64,000 bases of DNA from Leucobacter insecticola (GTDB taxonomy: Bacteria > Actinomycetota > Actinomycetes > Actinomycetales > Microbacteriaceae), in NCBI RefSeq assembly GCF_011382965.1, contig NZ_CP049934.1, forward strand, positions 2,046,001-2,110,000, in the 5' to 3' direction. Under the pieces are notes generated by a model, which was not told the origin of the DNA, did not search any database, and was given only the letters and a program-made list of their open reading frames with translations. How positions within the stretch are numbered: the stretch's first letter is position 1; each line of letters opens with the position of its first letter. The translations under genes and the position numbers were made by a program. Of this stretch, positions 45,571-54,318 are shown in pieces.

Positions 45571-47001
45571 ATGCTCCCGATCGACGCAGACCCGATTCTG
45601 TTTGAGGTTCACCAACTCTCGACGCAAGCGCGCCGTGTACGGAAGGCGCTCGCGGCCTCGGGGCCGCAGGAGCTGCCGCACCCCGAGCTTGTAGAAGAGC
45701 TCCGGGCCCTGCAACGGCGCCGCGACGCGCTGTGGGAGGATCCCGAGCATCGCGCCAGGCTTGAACTTGCCCTCACTGAGCGCGCGGCGGCACTCAGGAT
45801 CGCCGCGGAGGCGCGCCGGGCCGAGCGGGCAAGGGAGGAACGCCTCGCCGCCGCGGATCGCACGGTTGCGCGTGCCGTGGCGGATCGACGCGAGCTGACC
45901 CCCGGAGAAGATGGAAGGATCACGCGCCTGCGTAGCGAATCCGCGGACGACGTGCGCTGGCAGCATGGCATCACCTCCGCCGCGACCCGCGACAGCGTCC
46001 TCACCGCCCTCGGAACGGTGCGCCTGCGCGAGGCGCGTGCCCAGCTACGCGATGGCCTCCTCCAAACGGCGCAGATGCGCGGCATTATTGCGGAGGCCAT
46101 GCCATCGCTGAGGCGCGGCGAACCTCTGCTGCTGGTGGGTGAGACCGGTGGCGCAAAGACCGCGCTCGCGGAGCACCTGTGCAGGGTCGTGGGTGCGGAT
46201 CCGCGCGCGGAACCCGAGCTGATCTCGGGCTACGGTGACATCACGAGCGCGCAGCTCATCGGCAGCCACGAGCTGCGCGCCGAGGGCGGCGCGACGGTGA
46301 GCGTGTTTGTGCCGGGGCCGCTGCTGCGCGCCATGACTGAGGGGCGGCCCGTCATCCTCGACGAGGTGAACGCGATGCCGCCGGAATTCCTGAAGCGACT
46401 CAACCGGATCCTGCAGTTGCGGCCGGGCGACACCCTCAACGTGCAGGAGAATGCGGGGCGTGCCGTGCGTGTCGCGCAGGGGTTCGCGATCCTCGCCACC
46501 GCCAACGAACAGACCCCGCACCGCTACCGCGGCCTCGACCGATTGAGCGCTGAACTCGTCAACCGCTTCGGCGCGAACAGCTATCGGGTGCACTATCCCG
46601 ACACGGGACGCGACTACAGCGAGTTTCCCACTGAGAATGCGCTGCTCGCGGCGGCCGCGGTCGTGGATCACCGCGGCGAACTGCCACCCGGCATCTCTGT
46701 TGACGAGTTGCAGCGGGTGGCGCGGGCCGCGTTCATCAGCCAACAGGTGTTCGCGGGTGCTCACGGCGAGGGGTTTGAATCATATGTCTCGACCGAGCGC
46801 GAGATCGATGGCAGGCCGGGTTTGGAAGAGTCGGTGCTCGCGCCCCGCACGCTCGTCGCGATCCTGCAGAAGGTTGCGGGTAGCGCAGGCACCGTCACCC
46901 TCGAACACGCGCTCACCCGGTTTGTGGAGGGTGTGATGCACCGCGAGGATCGCCGGGTGCTCGCGCTCATCCTTGAGGGCCAAGGGCTGCGCCTCGGGTG
47001 A
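45571..47001 (+). CDS. MoxR-like AAA ATPase (AAA_5 type) with N-terminal helical region
   Basis: This 476-residue protein has a charged helical N-terminal region (about residues 1-160, with ARRAERAREERLAAADRTVA) followed by an AAA module. Walker A is GETGGAKT at 190-197, Walker B is PVILDEVNAMP, sensor 1 is in GFAILATANEQTPHRYRGLD, and an arginine-finger region follows. The segment SGYGDITSAQLIGSHEL fits the MoxR/CbbQ/dynein-like clade. It differs from RavA, whose AAA domain is N-terminal. It is divergent from the VWA gene and should share its control region. Its role is unknown; such pairs remodel or activate other proteins. Confidence 0.9.
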   Translation: MLPIDADPILFEVHQLSTQARRVRKALAASGPQELPHPELVEELRALQRRRDALWEDPEHRARLELALTERAAALRIAAEARRAERAREERLAAADRTVARAVADRRELTPGEDGRITRLRSESADDVRWQHGITSAATRDSVLTALGTVRLREARAQLRDGLLQTAQMRGIIAEAMPSLRRGEPLLLVGETGGAKTALAEHLCRVVGADPRAEPELISGYGDITSAQLIGSHELRAEGGATVSVFVPGPLLRAMTEGRPVILDEVNAMPPEFLKRLNRILQLRPGDTLNVQENAGRAVRVAQGFAILATANEQTPHRYRGLDRLSAELVNRFGANSYRVHYPDTGRDYSEFPTENALLAAAAVVDHRGELPPGISVDELQRVARAAFISQQVFAGAHGEGFESYVSTEREIDGRPGLEESVLAPRTLVAILQKVAGSAGTVTLEHALTRFVEGVMHREDRRVLALILEGQGLRLG

Positions 47002-47068
47002 GGCTGCGACGTGGACACAGGCATCCAAGCCCTTCCCACCGATAGAACGTGAATGGTAGAGTGTTTCC

Positions 47069-47314
47069 ATGAGTACCACCTTTATCGCGCCCCTGGGAGA
47101 TCGTGGACGTTTGGTGGTGCCTGCGGCACTGCGCGCACAGCAGAAGTGGGAGCAGGGGATTCCGTTGCTGTTCATCGAAACCGAACAGGGCGTGATCCTA
47201 ACGACTCAAGCTCAAGCCCAACAGCTCATCCGCAAACAACTCGCGGGAGCAAGCTTGGTCGACGCCCTCATTGATGAAAGACGAAAAGCTGCTGCGGATG
47301 AAGACGCTGCATGA
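47069..47314 (+). CDS. VapB/AbrB-type antitoxin
   Basis: This 81-residue protein has an N-terminal SpoVT/AbrB-like DNA-binding swapped hairpin, with LGDRGRLVVPAALRAQQKWE and GVILTTQAQA, and a C-terminal toxin-binding helix LVDALIDERRKAAAD. Its stop overlaps the start of the PIN toxin gene (ATGA), the classic arrangement. Such antitoxins repress their own promoter, which lies in the 67 bases after the ATPase gene. Confidence 0.88.
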   Translation: MSTTFIAPLGDRGRLVVPAALRAQQKWEQGIPLLFIETEQGVILTTQAQAQQLIRKQLAGASLVDALIDERRKAAADEDAA

Positions 47315-47673
47315 TGGTGCTCGACGCGTCCGCAGTTCTTGCTTTTCTGCAGGGCGAGACCGGATCTGAACGAGTGAGTTTGGCGCTCTCCGGCGGCATC
47401 ATCGGTGCGGCAAACTGGTCCGAGGTTGCCCAGAAAGTCCGAGCCCGCGGTGCAGACTGGAACCTCGCTCGAGTATTACTTGAAAGCTACGGTATTCGGA
47501 TAGAGCCGGTGACGACCGCCGACGCAGAACGCGCCGCCGCCCTATGGCGTCAAGGATCAGGCCTCTCCCTTGCCGATCGTCTCTGCATCGCACTCGCAGA
47601 GCGCTTGGGCGTCGCCGCGCTCACTGCCGACCGAGCTTGGGGCAGCAGCGAACACGTCGAACACTTGCGTTAG
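47311..47673 (+). CDS. PIN-domain ribonuclease toxin VapC
   Basis: This 120-residue PIN-domain protein would act as an endoribonuclease on tRNA or rRNA when freed from its antitoxin. The acidic residues are present: Asp in MVLDASAVLAF, Glu in AANWSEVAQK, Asp in SLADRLCIAL and Asp in LTADRAWG. Both ATG codons at 47311 and 47314 are possible starts. It is complete and paired with an intact antitoxin. Its stop overlaps the stop of the convergent reductase gene. Confidence 0.9.
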   Translation: MMVLDASAVLAFLQGETGSERVSLALSGGIIGAANWSEVAQKVRARGADWNLARVLLESYGIRIEPVTTADAERAAALWRQGSGLSLADRLCIALAERLGVAALTADRAWGSSEHVEHLR

Positions 47674-49331
47674 CGCACGAGGATGGCGTCCCCGAGCACC
47701 GCGCGCACCGTGACCATTCCGCCCGATAACGACGCGCTGTCGTAGCCGAGTTGGGTCAGCGCTCGGTGCGCGATGTGTGAGCGGACGCCGGATCCGCAGA
47801 GCACCCGCACGGCGCGACCCGCGGCCGCCGCTTCGACCTCCGCGATCCGCTCGCGCAGCTCGGTGTGCGGCACATTGAGCGAACCGGGCAGGTGACCCGC
47901 CGCGAATTCTGCCACGCTGCGCACGTCGAGGATGAGGCTCTCCTCTCGCAGCGCCTCCCATTCCTCCGCGTACCAAAGCTTCAGCGTGCCATCGACGACG
48001 TTCGAGCCGACCATGCCGGCCATGTTCACCGGATCCTTCGCGCTGCCGTAAACGGGCGAGTAGGCAAGATCCAGGTCAATGAGATCCGCCGCCGTAAATC
48101 CGGCGCGAATCGCGGTCGCGAGCACGTCGATGCGTTTGTCAACTCCCTCCGGCCCGACTCCCTGAGCACCGAGCACCAATCCGTCACCTCGGCGAATATG
48201 CACGACCAGTGCCATTGACTGCGCCCCCGGGAAATAGCCGGCGTGCTGGGCGGGGTGCAGATGCAGCGTGTCGAACTCGATCCCGGCCTGCTGTAGTGAA
48301 GCACGGTTCGCGCCGGTCATCGCGGCGGTGAGTTCGCCCACGCGCACGATCGCGGTGCCGACAGCGCTGGGGATCGGGCGGGCCTGCGCGGGACGCAGAA
48401 TGTGATCGGCGATCTGTCTGCCCGCACGATTCGCGGGGCCAGCGAGGGCGACGGGACGCTTGATCCCGGTGACACGATCCACCGAGACCGTGGCATCGCC
48501 GGCGGCGTACACACCGGGGAGACTCGTGCGGCCGTGCTCATCGACAAGCATGGCGCCACGGTCACAGGCAACCCCGGCAGCCTCAAACACGGCCGTGTCG
48601 GGGCGCACGCCCACCGAGAGCACGATCAGATCGGCGTCGATACGGCGACCGTCCGAGAGGATCACGGTGTCGCGATCCGCGCCCGGCTCGATCGCCTGGG
48701 CGGCAATGCCGTCATTCACGGTGATGCCGAGGCGACGCAGCTCCGCTGTGACGGGGACAGCGATCTCGGTCTCGAGCGGCGGCAAAACGTGTGGCGCGAA
48801 CTCCACAATGTCGACCTCAAGCCCCTGCATGCGGAGCGCTTCGGCCGCCTCAATTCCGATGAACCCGGCACCCAGCACGACAGCTTTGCGGGCTCCGGTC
48901 TCGACCCGATCGCGCATGGCGATCGCGTCGTCGACGGTGCGCAGCGTACTCACGCGCGGCGAGTCGAGCCCGTCAATGGGCGGGCGGAGGGCGAACGCGC
49001 CAGGAGACAGAATCAGGGTGTCATAGCTCAGCTGCTGCGCGCCCGTTGGGGTCTGCACGGTGAGTTGCTTGGTGTCGGCGTCGAGGCTTGTGACATTGTG
49101 GTGGATCCGCACGTCGAGGTTGAGCGCTTCACGTAGCGAGGCCGGGGTCTGCACGAGCAGCTTGGCGCGATCCTCGATCTCACCACCGACGTAGTATGGC
49201 AGGCCACAGTTCGCAAACGAGACGTGTTCGCCGCGCTCGAGCACAATAATCTCGGCCGACTCGTCGAGCCTGCGTGCGCGCGCAGCCGCACTCATGCCCG
49301 CTGCGACTCCCCCGACGATGACGATGCGCAT
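47670..49331 (-). CDS. CoA-disulfide reductase-like flavoprotein with C-terminal rhodanese domain
   Basis: This 553-residue enzyme joins an FAD/NAD-dependent pyridine nucleotide-disulfide reductase of the CoA-disulfide reductase group (MRIVIVGGVAAGMSAAARAR, active Cys in SFANCGLPYYVGG, NAD site VVLGAGFIGIEAAEALRMQG) to a rhodanese domain (about residues 465-553) with its active Cys in VRVLCGSGVRSHIA. Such fusions reduce CoA persulfide or polysulfide with NAD(P)H. The start at 49331 follows GAGAGGA. A CsoR/CstR-type palindrome 48 bases upstream suggests control by reactive sulfur or copper (inference). Confidence 0.9.
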   Translation of the reverse strand: MRIVIVGGVAAGMSAAARARRLDESAEIIVLERGEHVSFANCGLPYYVGGEIEDRAKLLVQTPASLREALNLDVRIHHNVTSLDADTKQLTVQTPTGAQQLSYDTLILSPGAFALRPPIDGLDSPRVSTLRTVDDAIAMRDRVETGARKAVVLGAGFIGIEAAEALRMQGLEVDIVEFAPHVLPPLETEIAVPVTAELRRLGITVNDGIAAQAIEPGADRDTVILSDGRRIDADLIVLSVGVRPDTAVFEAAGVACDRGAMLVDEHGRTSLPGVYAAGDATVSVDRVTGIKRPVALAGPANRAGRQIADHILRPAQARPIPSAVGTAIVRVGELTAAMTGANRASLQQAGIEFDTLHLHPAQHAGYFPGAQSMALVVHIRRGDGLVLGAQGVGPEGVDKRIDVLATAIRAGFTAADLIDLDLAYSPVYGSAKDPVNMAGMVGSNVVDGTLKLWYAEEWEALREESLILDVRSVAEFAAGHLPGSLNVPHTELRERIAEVEAAAAGRAVRVLCGSGVRSHIAHRALTQLGYDSASLSGGMVTVRAVLGDAILVR

Positions 49332-49378
49332 GTTGGTCCTCTCGTTTGCGAAACTCTGTTCGCCCACGAGACTAGCAC

Positions 49379-49394
49379 ATACCCCCGGGGGTAT
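49379..49394. promoter_or_regulatory. CsoR/CstR-type operator
   Basis: A perfect 16-base palindrome ATACCCCCGGGGGTAT lies 48 bases upstream of the reductase/rhodanese start. G-tract palindromes of the form TACCCC..GGGGTA are bound by CsoR-family repressors: copper-sensing CsoR and persulfide-sensing CstR. CstR often controls rhodanese and CoA-disulfide reductase genes, so a CstR-like regulator encoded elsewhere is the better guess. Confidence 0.7.
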
Positions 49395-49422
49395 CTTGCG
49401 CCGCCGAGACTTGTGCGTCAAA

Positions 49423-49484
49423 CACCGATTCGACTGAGAACACCTCCTTGCACCACAAAAGAGGTGTTCTCAGTCGAATCGGTG
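49423..49484. repeat. Perfect 24-base inverted repeat
   Basis: Arm 1 (49423-49446) begins CACCGATTCGACTGAGAA and arm 2 (49461-49484) is its exact complement; the 14-base loop is CTTGCACCACAAAA. It is in the 278-base gap between aroB and the reductase gene. No T run follows on either side. It may be a terminator, a dispersed palindromic element, or the right-hand junction of the accessory block. Confidence 0.8.
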
Positions 49485-49586
49485 CCCTAGGTGAAATCGC
49501 GGGGGCCTGCGGTAGCTAGTTCCCGATCACGGCGCCGCCGAATGCAGGCGCCTACACCGAGCCCGAGACGGGCTCGGGAGCTCGCG

Positions 49587-49610
49587 GCTACGGCCAGAAG
49601 TGGCCGTAGC
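49587..49610 (-). terminator. Hairpin at the aroB stop
   Basis: A perfect 10-base stem GCTACGGCCA / TGGCCGTAGC with loop GAAG starts at the aroB stop codon. It probably ends the aro operon on the minus strand. A second smaller stem (GAGCCCG/CGGGCTC) lies at about 49559-49575. Confidence 0.6.
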
Positions 49611-50692
49611 TAATTCGCGATCTCTTGATAGGCGAATTGCAGCACAGACTCGTCAACGCCGGCAAGCACGCGCGGCTTCGCGATGTCGTCAAGCACAATG
49701 AACCGCAGCATGCCCGCACGCGCTTTCTTGTCTCGCTGCATCGTCGCGAGCAAACCCTGCCACCGCCCGGCCGGATACGCGAGCGGCAGCGTCAGCGAGC
49801 TCAGGATCCGGCGATGGCGCTCAACCGCCTCATCGGACAGCGATCCCGCCATCCGTCCCAGCTCTGCCGCGTACATCATGCCGATCGAGATCGCGACGCC
49901 GTGCCGCCACTGGTAGCGCTCGGCGTGCTCGATCGCGTGTCCGAGCGTGTGTCCGTAGTTCAGGATCTCGCGCAGCCCGCCCTCGCGGAAGTCCTCGGAA
50001 ACGACCCGTGCCTTCACGCCGATCGCAAGCTCGACCACGCGCTGAAATTCCGGTGTGGCAGGATCCGTCGCGCGCTCAACATCAGCCTCGAGCAGTTCCA
50101 GGATCTCCGGCTCAGCGATGAATCCGCACTTCGCGACCTCTGCAAACCCCGCCAGGAGTTCGTTGCGCGGCAGCGTGGCGAGCAGCTCGAGGTCGCAGAT
50201 GACGGCGCTCGGTGCATAGAAGCAACCGACCAGGTTCTTCCCCTCGGCCGTGTTGATGCCGGTTTTCCCCCCGACCGATGCGTCGACCATGCCGAGCACC
50301 GTCGTCGGCACCTGCACCAGGCGAACGCCGCGAAGCCAGGTCGCCGCCACAAAGCCCGCAAGATCCGTGACCGCGCCACCGCCGAGGCCAATCACCGCGT
50401 CAGTGCGCGTGAAGTCGGCCTGACCGAGGATCTGCCAGCAGAACGCCGCAACCTCAACCCTCTTCGCGGACTCCGCGTCCGGTACCTCCGCGAGAAGCAC
50501 CTGCGCATACCGCTGTTGCAGCGACTCGCGCAGTTCGTCCGCGAGCTTCCCCACGGTCGGGGTGTGCACAATCAGCACCTTGTTCACGCGGTCGCCCAGA
50601 GCTTGAGGCAAGCGATCCAGGATCCCGCGCCCCACCGTGACCGTGTACTCGGAATCGCCGGTGACCTGGATCTCGGTGACGGGGGTGCTCAT
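49610..50692 (-). CDS. aroB: 3-dehydroquinate synthase AroB
   Basis: This enzyme converts DAHP to 3-dehydroquinate in the shikimate pathway. The 360 residues include the NAD-binding GLGGGAVTDLAGFVAATWLR, the metal/substrate segment TVLGMVDASVGGKTGIN and the His motif [28 protein letters not shown] at 50692 is chosen because it shares ATGA with the aroK stop; the open frame runs 10 codons further. It is the last gene of the aro block. Confidence 0.95.
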   Translation of the reverse strand: MSTPVTEIQVTGDSEYTVTVGRGILDRLPQALGDRVNKVLIVHTPTVGKLADELRESLQQRYAQVLLAEVPDAESAKRVEVAAFCWQILGQADFTRTDAVIGLGGGAVTDLAGFVAATWLRGVRLVQVPTTVLGMVDASVGGKTGINTAEGKNLVGCFYAPSAVICDLELLATLPRNELLAGFAEVAKCGFIAEPEILELLEADVERATDPATPEFQRVVELAIGVKARVVSEDFREGGLREILNYGHTLGHAIEHAERYQWRHGVAISIGMMYAAELGRMAGSLSDEAVERHRRILSSLTLPLAYPAGRWQGLLATMQRDKKARAGMLRFIVLDDIAKPRVLAGVDESVLQFAYQEIAN

Positions 50693-51438
50693 ACGGTGTC
50701 CTTCCTGAAGCTGCGCGCCCACTGGGCTACGCGCCTGGCAAGTTGTTCTTTTGACGCACGATCCGTGCGATATGAAACGTCCGCGACTTCTTCATAGAGC
50801 GGGCGGCGCTCCTCAAAGATGCGACCCCAGGCATTGGGATCGTCGCGTAGGAGTGGGCGCCGCGCAATATTCGCGGTGCGCATCACGGCTTCCTGGGTGG
50901 TGAGGAGCAGAACGACCGGGTGCCCGGCGAGCAGTTTCCGCGTGCTTTCGGTAATCACTGCTCCCCCACCGAGGGCGAGAATCCGGACCTCGGAGTTTGC
51001 GAGCTCTGCCGCAATCACCTCGGCCTCGATCCGACGGAACTCCGCCTCGCCGTGCCGCTCAAAGAACGCCGTGATCGGGCCGTGCTTGCGGACGATGATC
51101 GCGTCGCTGTCGACGAACGGGATCCCGAGTTCTCGCGCCACCCGTTTGCCCAGGCTCGTTTTGCCGGCGGCCATGGGCCCCACAAACACGATGGTGCGAT
51201 CGGGAAGCCTGGGCCCCCTGCGCCTGCGGCGTCTGCGCCGCTTTGGCCGCGACGGTTTCCCCGCCTCAGCGGAGGGCGCCGGTTTTGGCAGGCTGATCGG
51301 TGTCGTCGGCGGGCCGGGCTTTGGCTGAGGTGGCGCCGGAGACGGCGTTGGCGAGCGACGAGGGCTGTCACCGGGCGGAGGCGCCGGCACAGGCCCGGGA
51401 AGGCCCGCTGGCCACTGCACCCGCCTCGAACCGTTCAC
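50689..51438 (-). CDS. aroK: Shikimate kinase AroK with a proline- and arginine-rich N-terminal extension
   Basis: The kinase domain (about residues 80-249) phosphorylates shikimate: P-loop [53 protein letters not shown] and the lid [12 protein letters not shown]. Before it come about 80 residues rich in Pro ([20 protein letters not shown]) ending in a run of eight Arg. GTG at 51438 overlaps the aroC stop (GTGA), and no closer start with a good ribosome binding site is visible, so the extension is probably translated. Ordinary AroK is about 170 residues. The tail is likely disordered and basic; its purpose is unknown. Confidence 0.9.
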   Translation of the reverse strand: MNGSRRVQWPAGLPGPVPAPPPGDSPRRSPTPSPAPPQPKPGPPTTPISLPKPAPSAEAGKPSRPKRRRRRRRRGPRLPDRTIVFVGPMAAGKTSLGKRVARELGIPFVDSDAIIVRKHGPITAFFERHGEAEFRRIEAEVIAAELANSEVRILALGGGAVITESTRKLLAGHPVVLLLTTQEAVMRTANIARRPLLRDDPNAWGRIFEERRPLYEEVADVSYRTDRASKEQLARRVAQWARSFRKDTV

Positions 51439-52630
51439 GATTCGATAGCGGTGGTGAGCTGGTCCGGGATCGCGGCGAGGTAGCTCTGCATGTTGCGGCG
51501 TGTCTCCTGAACACTGTCACCGCCAAACTTCTCAGCGACCGCGTCTGCCAGGATCAGCGCCACCATCGCCTCGGCAACTACGCCCGCGGCGGGAACCGCG
51601 GAAACGTCGCTGCGCTGGTGATGCGCCTTCGCCTCTTCGCCCGTCGCCGTATCGATCGTGGGCAGCGCGTTGGGAACCGTCGCGATTGGCTTCATGCCGG
51701 CGCGGACTCGCAGCACCTGACCGGTGGTCATGCCGCCCTCGATACCACCGGCGCGACCCGTATCGCGTTGGATTTCGCCGTCGACGATGTGGAGTTCGTC
51801 GTGCGCTTCGGATCCACGTCGGCGCGTCGTCTCGAAGCCGTCTCCAACCTCAACGCCCTTGATCGCCTGGATCCCCATCAGGGCCCGGCGAGACGGGAGT
51901 CAAGGCGCCGATCCCAGTGGACGTAGGATCCAAGCCCCGGCGGCAGGCCGTAAGCGAGCACCTCGACGATGCCACCGATCGTGTCGCCCGACTTCTTCGT
52001 GTCGTCGACCTCTGTCACCATGCGGGCGCTCGTGGCGGCGTCGAAGCAGCGCAGCGGATCAGCGTCAAGCGCGGCAACGTCTTCGGGGCGCGGCAGCGCA
52101 CTTCCCGCGGGCACCGCGACATCCCCGATCGAAACCGTGTGACTGACGAGGGTGATCCCGAGCTCTCGCAGGAACGCGCGGGCGACAGCGCCGAGCGCGA
52201 CTCGCGCGGCGGTTTCGCGAGCGCTGGCCCGCTCAAGAACCGGACGAGCCTCATCAAAGCCGTACTTCTGCATACCGGTGAGGTCCGCGTGCCCCGGGCG
52301 GGGTCGCGTGAGCGGGGCGCCGCGACCGCGTGACCGCTCCGAAAGCTCGGTGCGCTCTGGGTTCATCACCTCGGTCCATTTCGGCCACTCGGTGTTGCCG
52401 ATACGAATCGCTACCGGGCCGCCAATCGAGACGCCCTGCACCACACCGCCGGAAAGGTTGAGCTCGTCTTGCTCGAACTTCATGCGCGAGCCTCGGCCAT
52501 AGCCAAGCTTTCGTCGCGCCAGATCCTCTCGGATCTCGTCGAGAGACACGGGCACGCCCGCGGGCAGCCCTTCAAGGACAGCAATGAGTTCAGGGCCGTG
52601 GGATTCCCCGGCGGTAAGCCAACGCAGCAT
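51435..52630 (-). CDS. aroC: Chorismate synthase AroC, frame broken
   Basis: This FMN-dependent enzyme makes chorismate from EPSP. The N-terminal part, [20 protein letters not shown] through [16 protein letters not shown], includes [12 protein letters not shown] and [15 protein letters not shown]. The C-terminal part resumes [20 protein letters not shown] and includes [20 protein letters not shown]. Adding one C to the run at 51884-51886 joins them into 398 residues, the family length. It is followed by aroK with overlapping GTGA. Confidence 0.94.
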
Positions 52631-52665
52631 ACGGACTATCTTCCCATAACTCGCGGCCCGGAACA

Positions 52666-53391
52666 CTATGCGGAGAGACTGCCTTGCACTCGTACAACGC
52701 GGCCTTGCTCGTCAAACTCGATTGTTGCCTTACTCACGTTGTCGTCAACCGTCAGGTGCGTGTACTGCGCGTCCGTCCACTCCGCTGACCACCCCGAGAG
52801 CCTGGCGAGCCCGAGCACCGCCTGCCGAGGATCGGTCAGAGGGAGACCACTGAGCAGGCGCGGGAGCGCAACGACCGCTTCTGAAACTGTCGGTTTTGGC
52901 AGCGGCGGGTTCAAAGTCAACATGCAGACTGCACGGGACCCGCCTCCAAAAGGTGCCGAGAAATATGGGCCGTGGCCGGTGACGGCGGTAGCCACGGCAC
53001 CCACCTGATGCGAAGCACCCAACACCCAGCTCGCCAAATCATCAATCGGGTCGGTGGGGAAGAACACCTCCGGTGCAGTCAATTCGGCTATGCCGTGTTG
53101 CGCACCGTAGCTGCGGATTTTGGCCGCGAATCCATCAGCTCGCCCCTGTTCCATCGACCATCCCCAGAGCATCGACCGTGGCCCTGGCGCAATCGAAGCG
53201 ATCACTTCACAGCCAGCAACGATGCTCCGCGATGGGTCCACTGGCGAGGTAAACGTGAGGATGCCGGCAGTCGTGTCGACGTCCCAGCGGTATTCACCCA
53301 GGGTGTCCGTCAGACGTTCGAGGGCCTCTTGCTGCAAGTGAGCGTAGAGCGCGGCGTGGGTACTGACGGGAGAGAGGCTTTCAAAGGTCAC
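52666..53391 (-). CDS. DUF6882-like hypothetical protein
   Basis: This 241-residue protein resembles DUF6882 proteins: [20 protein letters not shown] near the start, then [30 protein letters not shown] and [20 protein letters not shown]. Its function is not known. The GTG at 53391 ([10 protein letters not shown]) is chosen because homology begins there; the frame is open back to 53592 over the aroE end in another frame. It lies between aroC and aroE, overlapping the aroE stop by 11 bases, which is an unusual place. Confidence 0.65.
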   Translation of the reverse strand: MTFESLSPVSTHAALYAHLQQEALERLTDTLGEYRWDVDTTAGILTFTSPVDPSRSIVAGCEVIASIAPGPRSMLWGWSMEQGRADGFAAKIRSYGAQHGIAELTAPEVFFPTDPIDDLASWVLGASHQVGAVATAVTGHGPYFSAPFGGGSRAVCMLTLNPPLPKPTVSEAVVALPRLLSGLPLTDPRQAVLGLARLSGWSAEWTDAQYTHLTVDDNVSKATIEFDEQGRVVRVQGSLSA

Positions 53392-54318
53392 GAAGCAAGT
53401 CGTGAGCAGCGCGCATCGCGGAAAGCAGGCCCTGTTCGTCGGGCAACGGGGTGTCCGGATCGCCGGCGCTAAAAATCCTGATCTGCAGCAGCGCCTGCCG
53501 CACGAGCATGCCGAGCCCCGAGTGCGCTTCTCCCCCAGCTTCACACCAGCGTTCGGCAAGCGGCGACGGCCACGGGTCGTAGGCCACATCAAAGAGCGGG
53601 ATCGCGGTGATCTCGGCCGGGAACTTCAGGCTCGCGCTCGCGGGCCGGGAAGCGTGGAAATGACCAGTGTCGGCGCGCCGACCCTCGGATCAGGGTGAGC
53701 CACAAGATCCGCAGTCAAGAGATCGGCGTGCGCAAGAGGCGTGCCGGAAACGTGCAACGCCTCGGCAGCGCCGGGTTCAGTCGTCTCCGCGAAGCGTGCA
53801 ACCAGATCCGAGATCGCATCGATATTCCTCGCAACCACTTCGACATGCCGCGCACCCAGCTTCCGCGCCGCAAGAACCGCTGAGACGGCGGTGGCTCCGG
53901 ACCCGAGCACGATCGTGCTCGTCGCGTCGAGTCGAGCGTCTTGGATCGCCGCAGCAAGCCCAGCAACATCGGTGTTGAAGCCCGCCCAGCCCGCATCTCC
54001 GGAAAGCCTGAGGAGCGTGTTCACGACGCCGCTCTCTGTCGCCACAGGGTCAAGCACCCGCGCGAGTCGGTGCGCTTCTTCCTTCAGCGGCATCGTCAGC
54101 GAAAAGCCGCGCCACTCGGGCCCGCGAGTCTGCAGAAAATCCTCGAGCTCGTGCGCCTCGCGCTGCTCAGCGGAATACTGCCACGGCAGGCCGAGTTCAG
54201 CGTACGCGGCCCGGTGAATGACGGGAGAAAGGGAGTGCGCAATCGGCGAGCCCATCACCGCGAGGTGATCGGCGGCGCCGAGCCCGCTCACTTCGCCCGC
54301 AGGCACCGATCCCGCCAT
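53381..54318 (-). CDS. aroE: Shikimate dehydrogenase AroE, frame broken
   Basis: This enzyme reduces dehydroshikimate with NADPH. The main part has VMGSPIAHSLSPVIHRAAYA, FSLTMPLKEEAHRL, GFNTDVAG and the NADP loop VLGSGATAVSAVLAARKLGA, ending STLPG. The rest (ASASLKFPAEITAIPLFDVA, YDPWPSPLAERW and GLGMLVRQALLQ) is in another frame. Adding one base to the G run at 53642-53644 joins them into about 312 residues. The ATG at 54318 overlaps the mltG stop as TGATG, so translation is coupled. Confidence 0.92.

Noticed and set aside
45526..45966. N-terminal extension of the VWA protein
   Set aside because: It lies antisense to the AAA ATPase gene and has an arginine-rich composition unlike protein; the start at 45525 is better placed.
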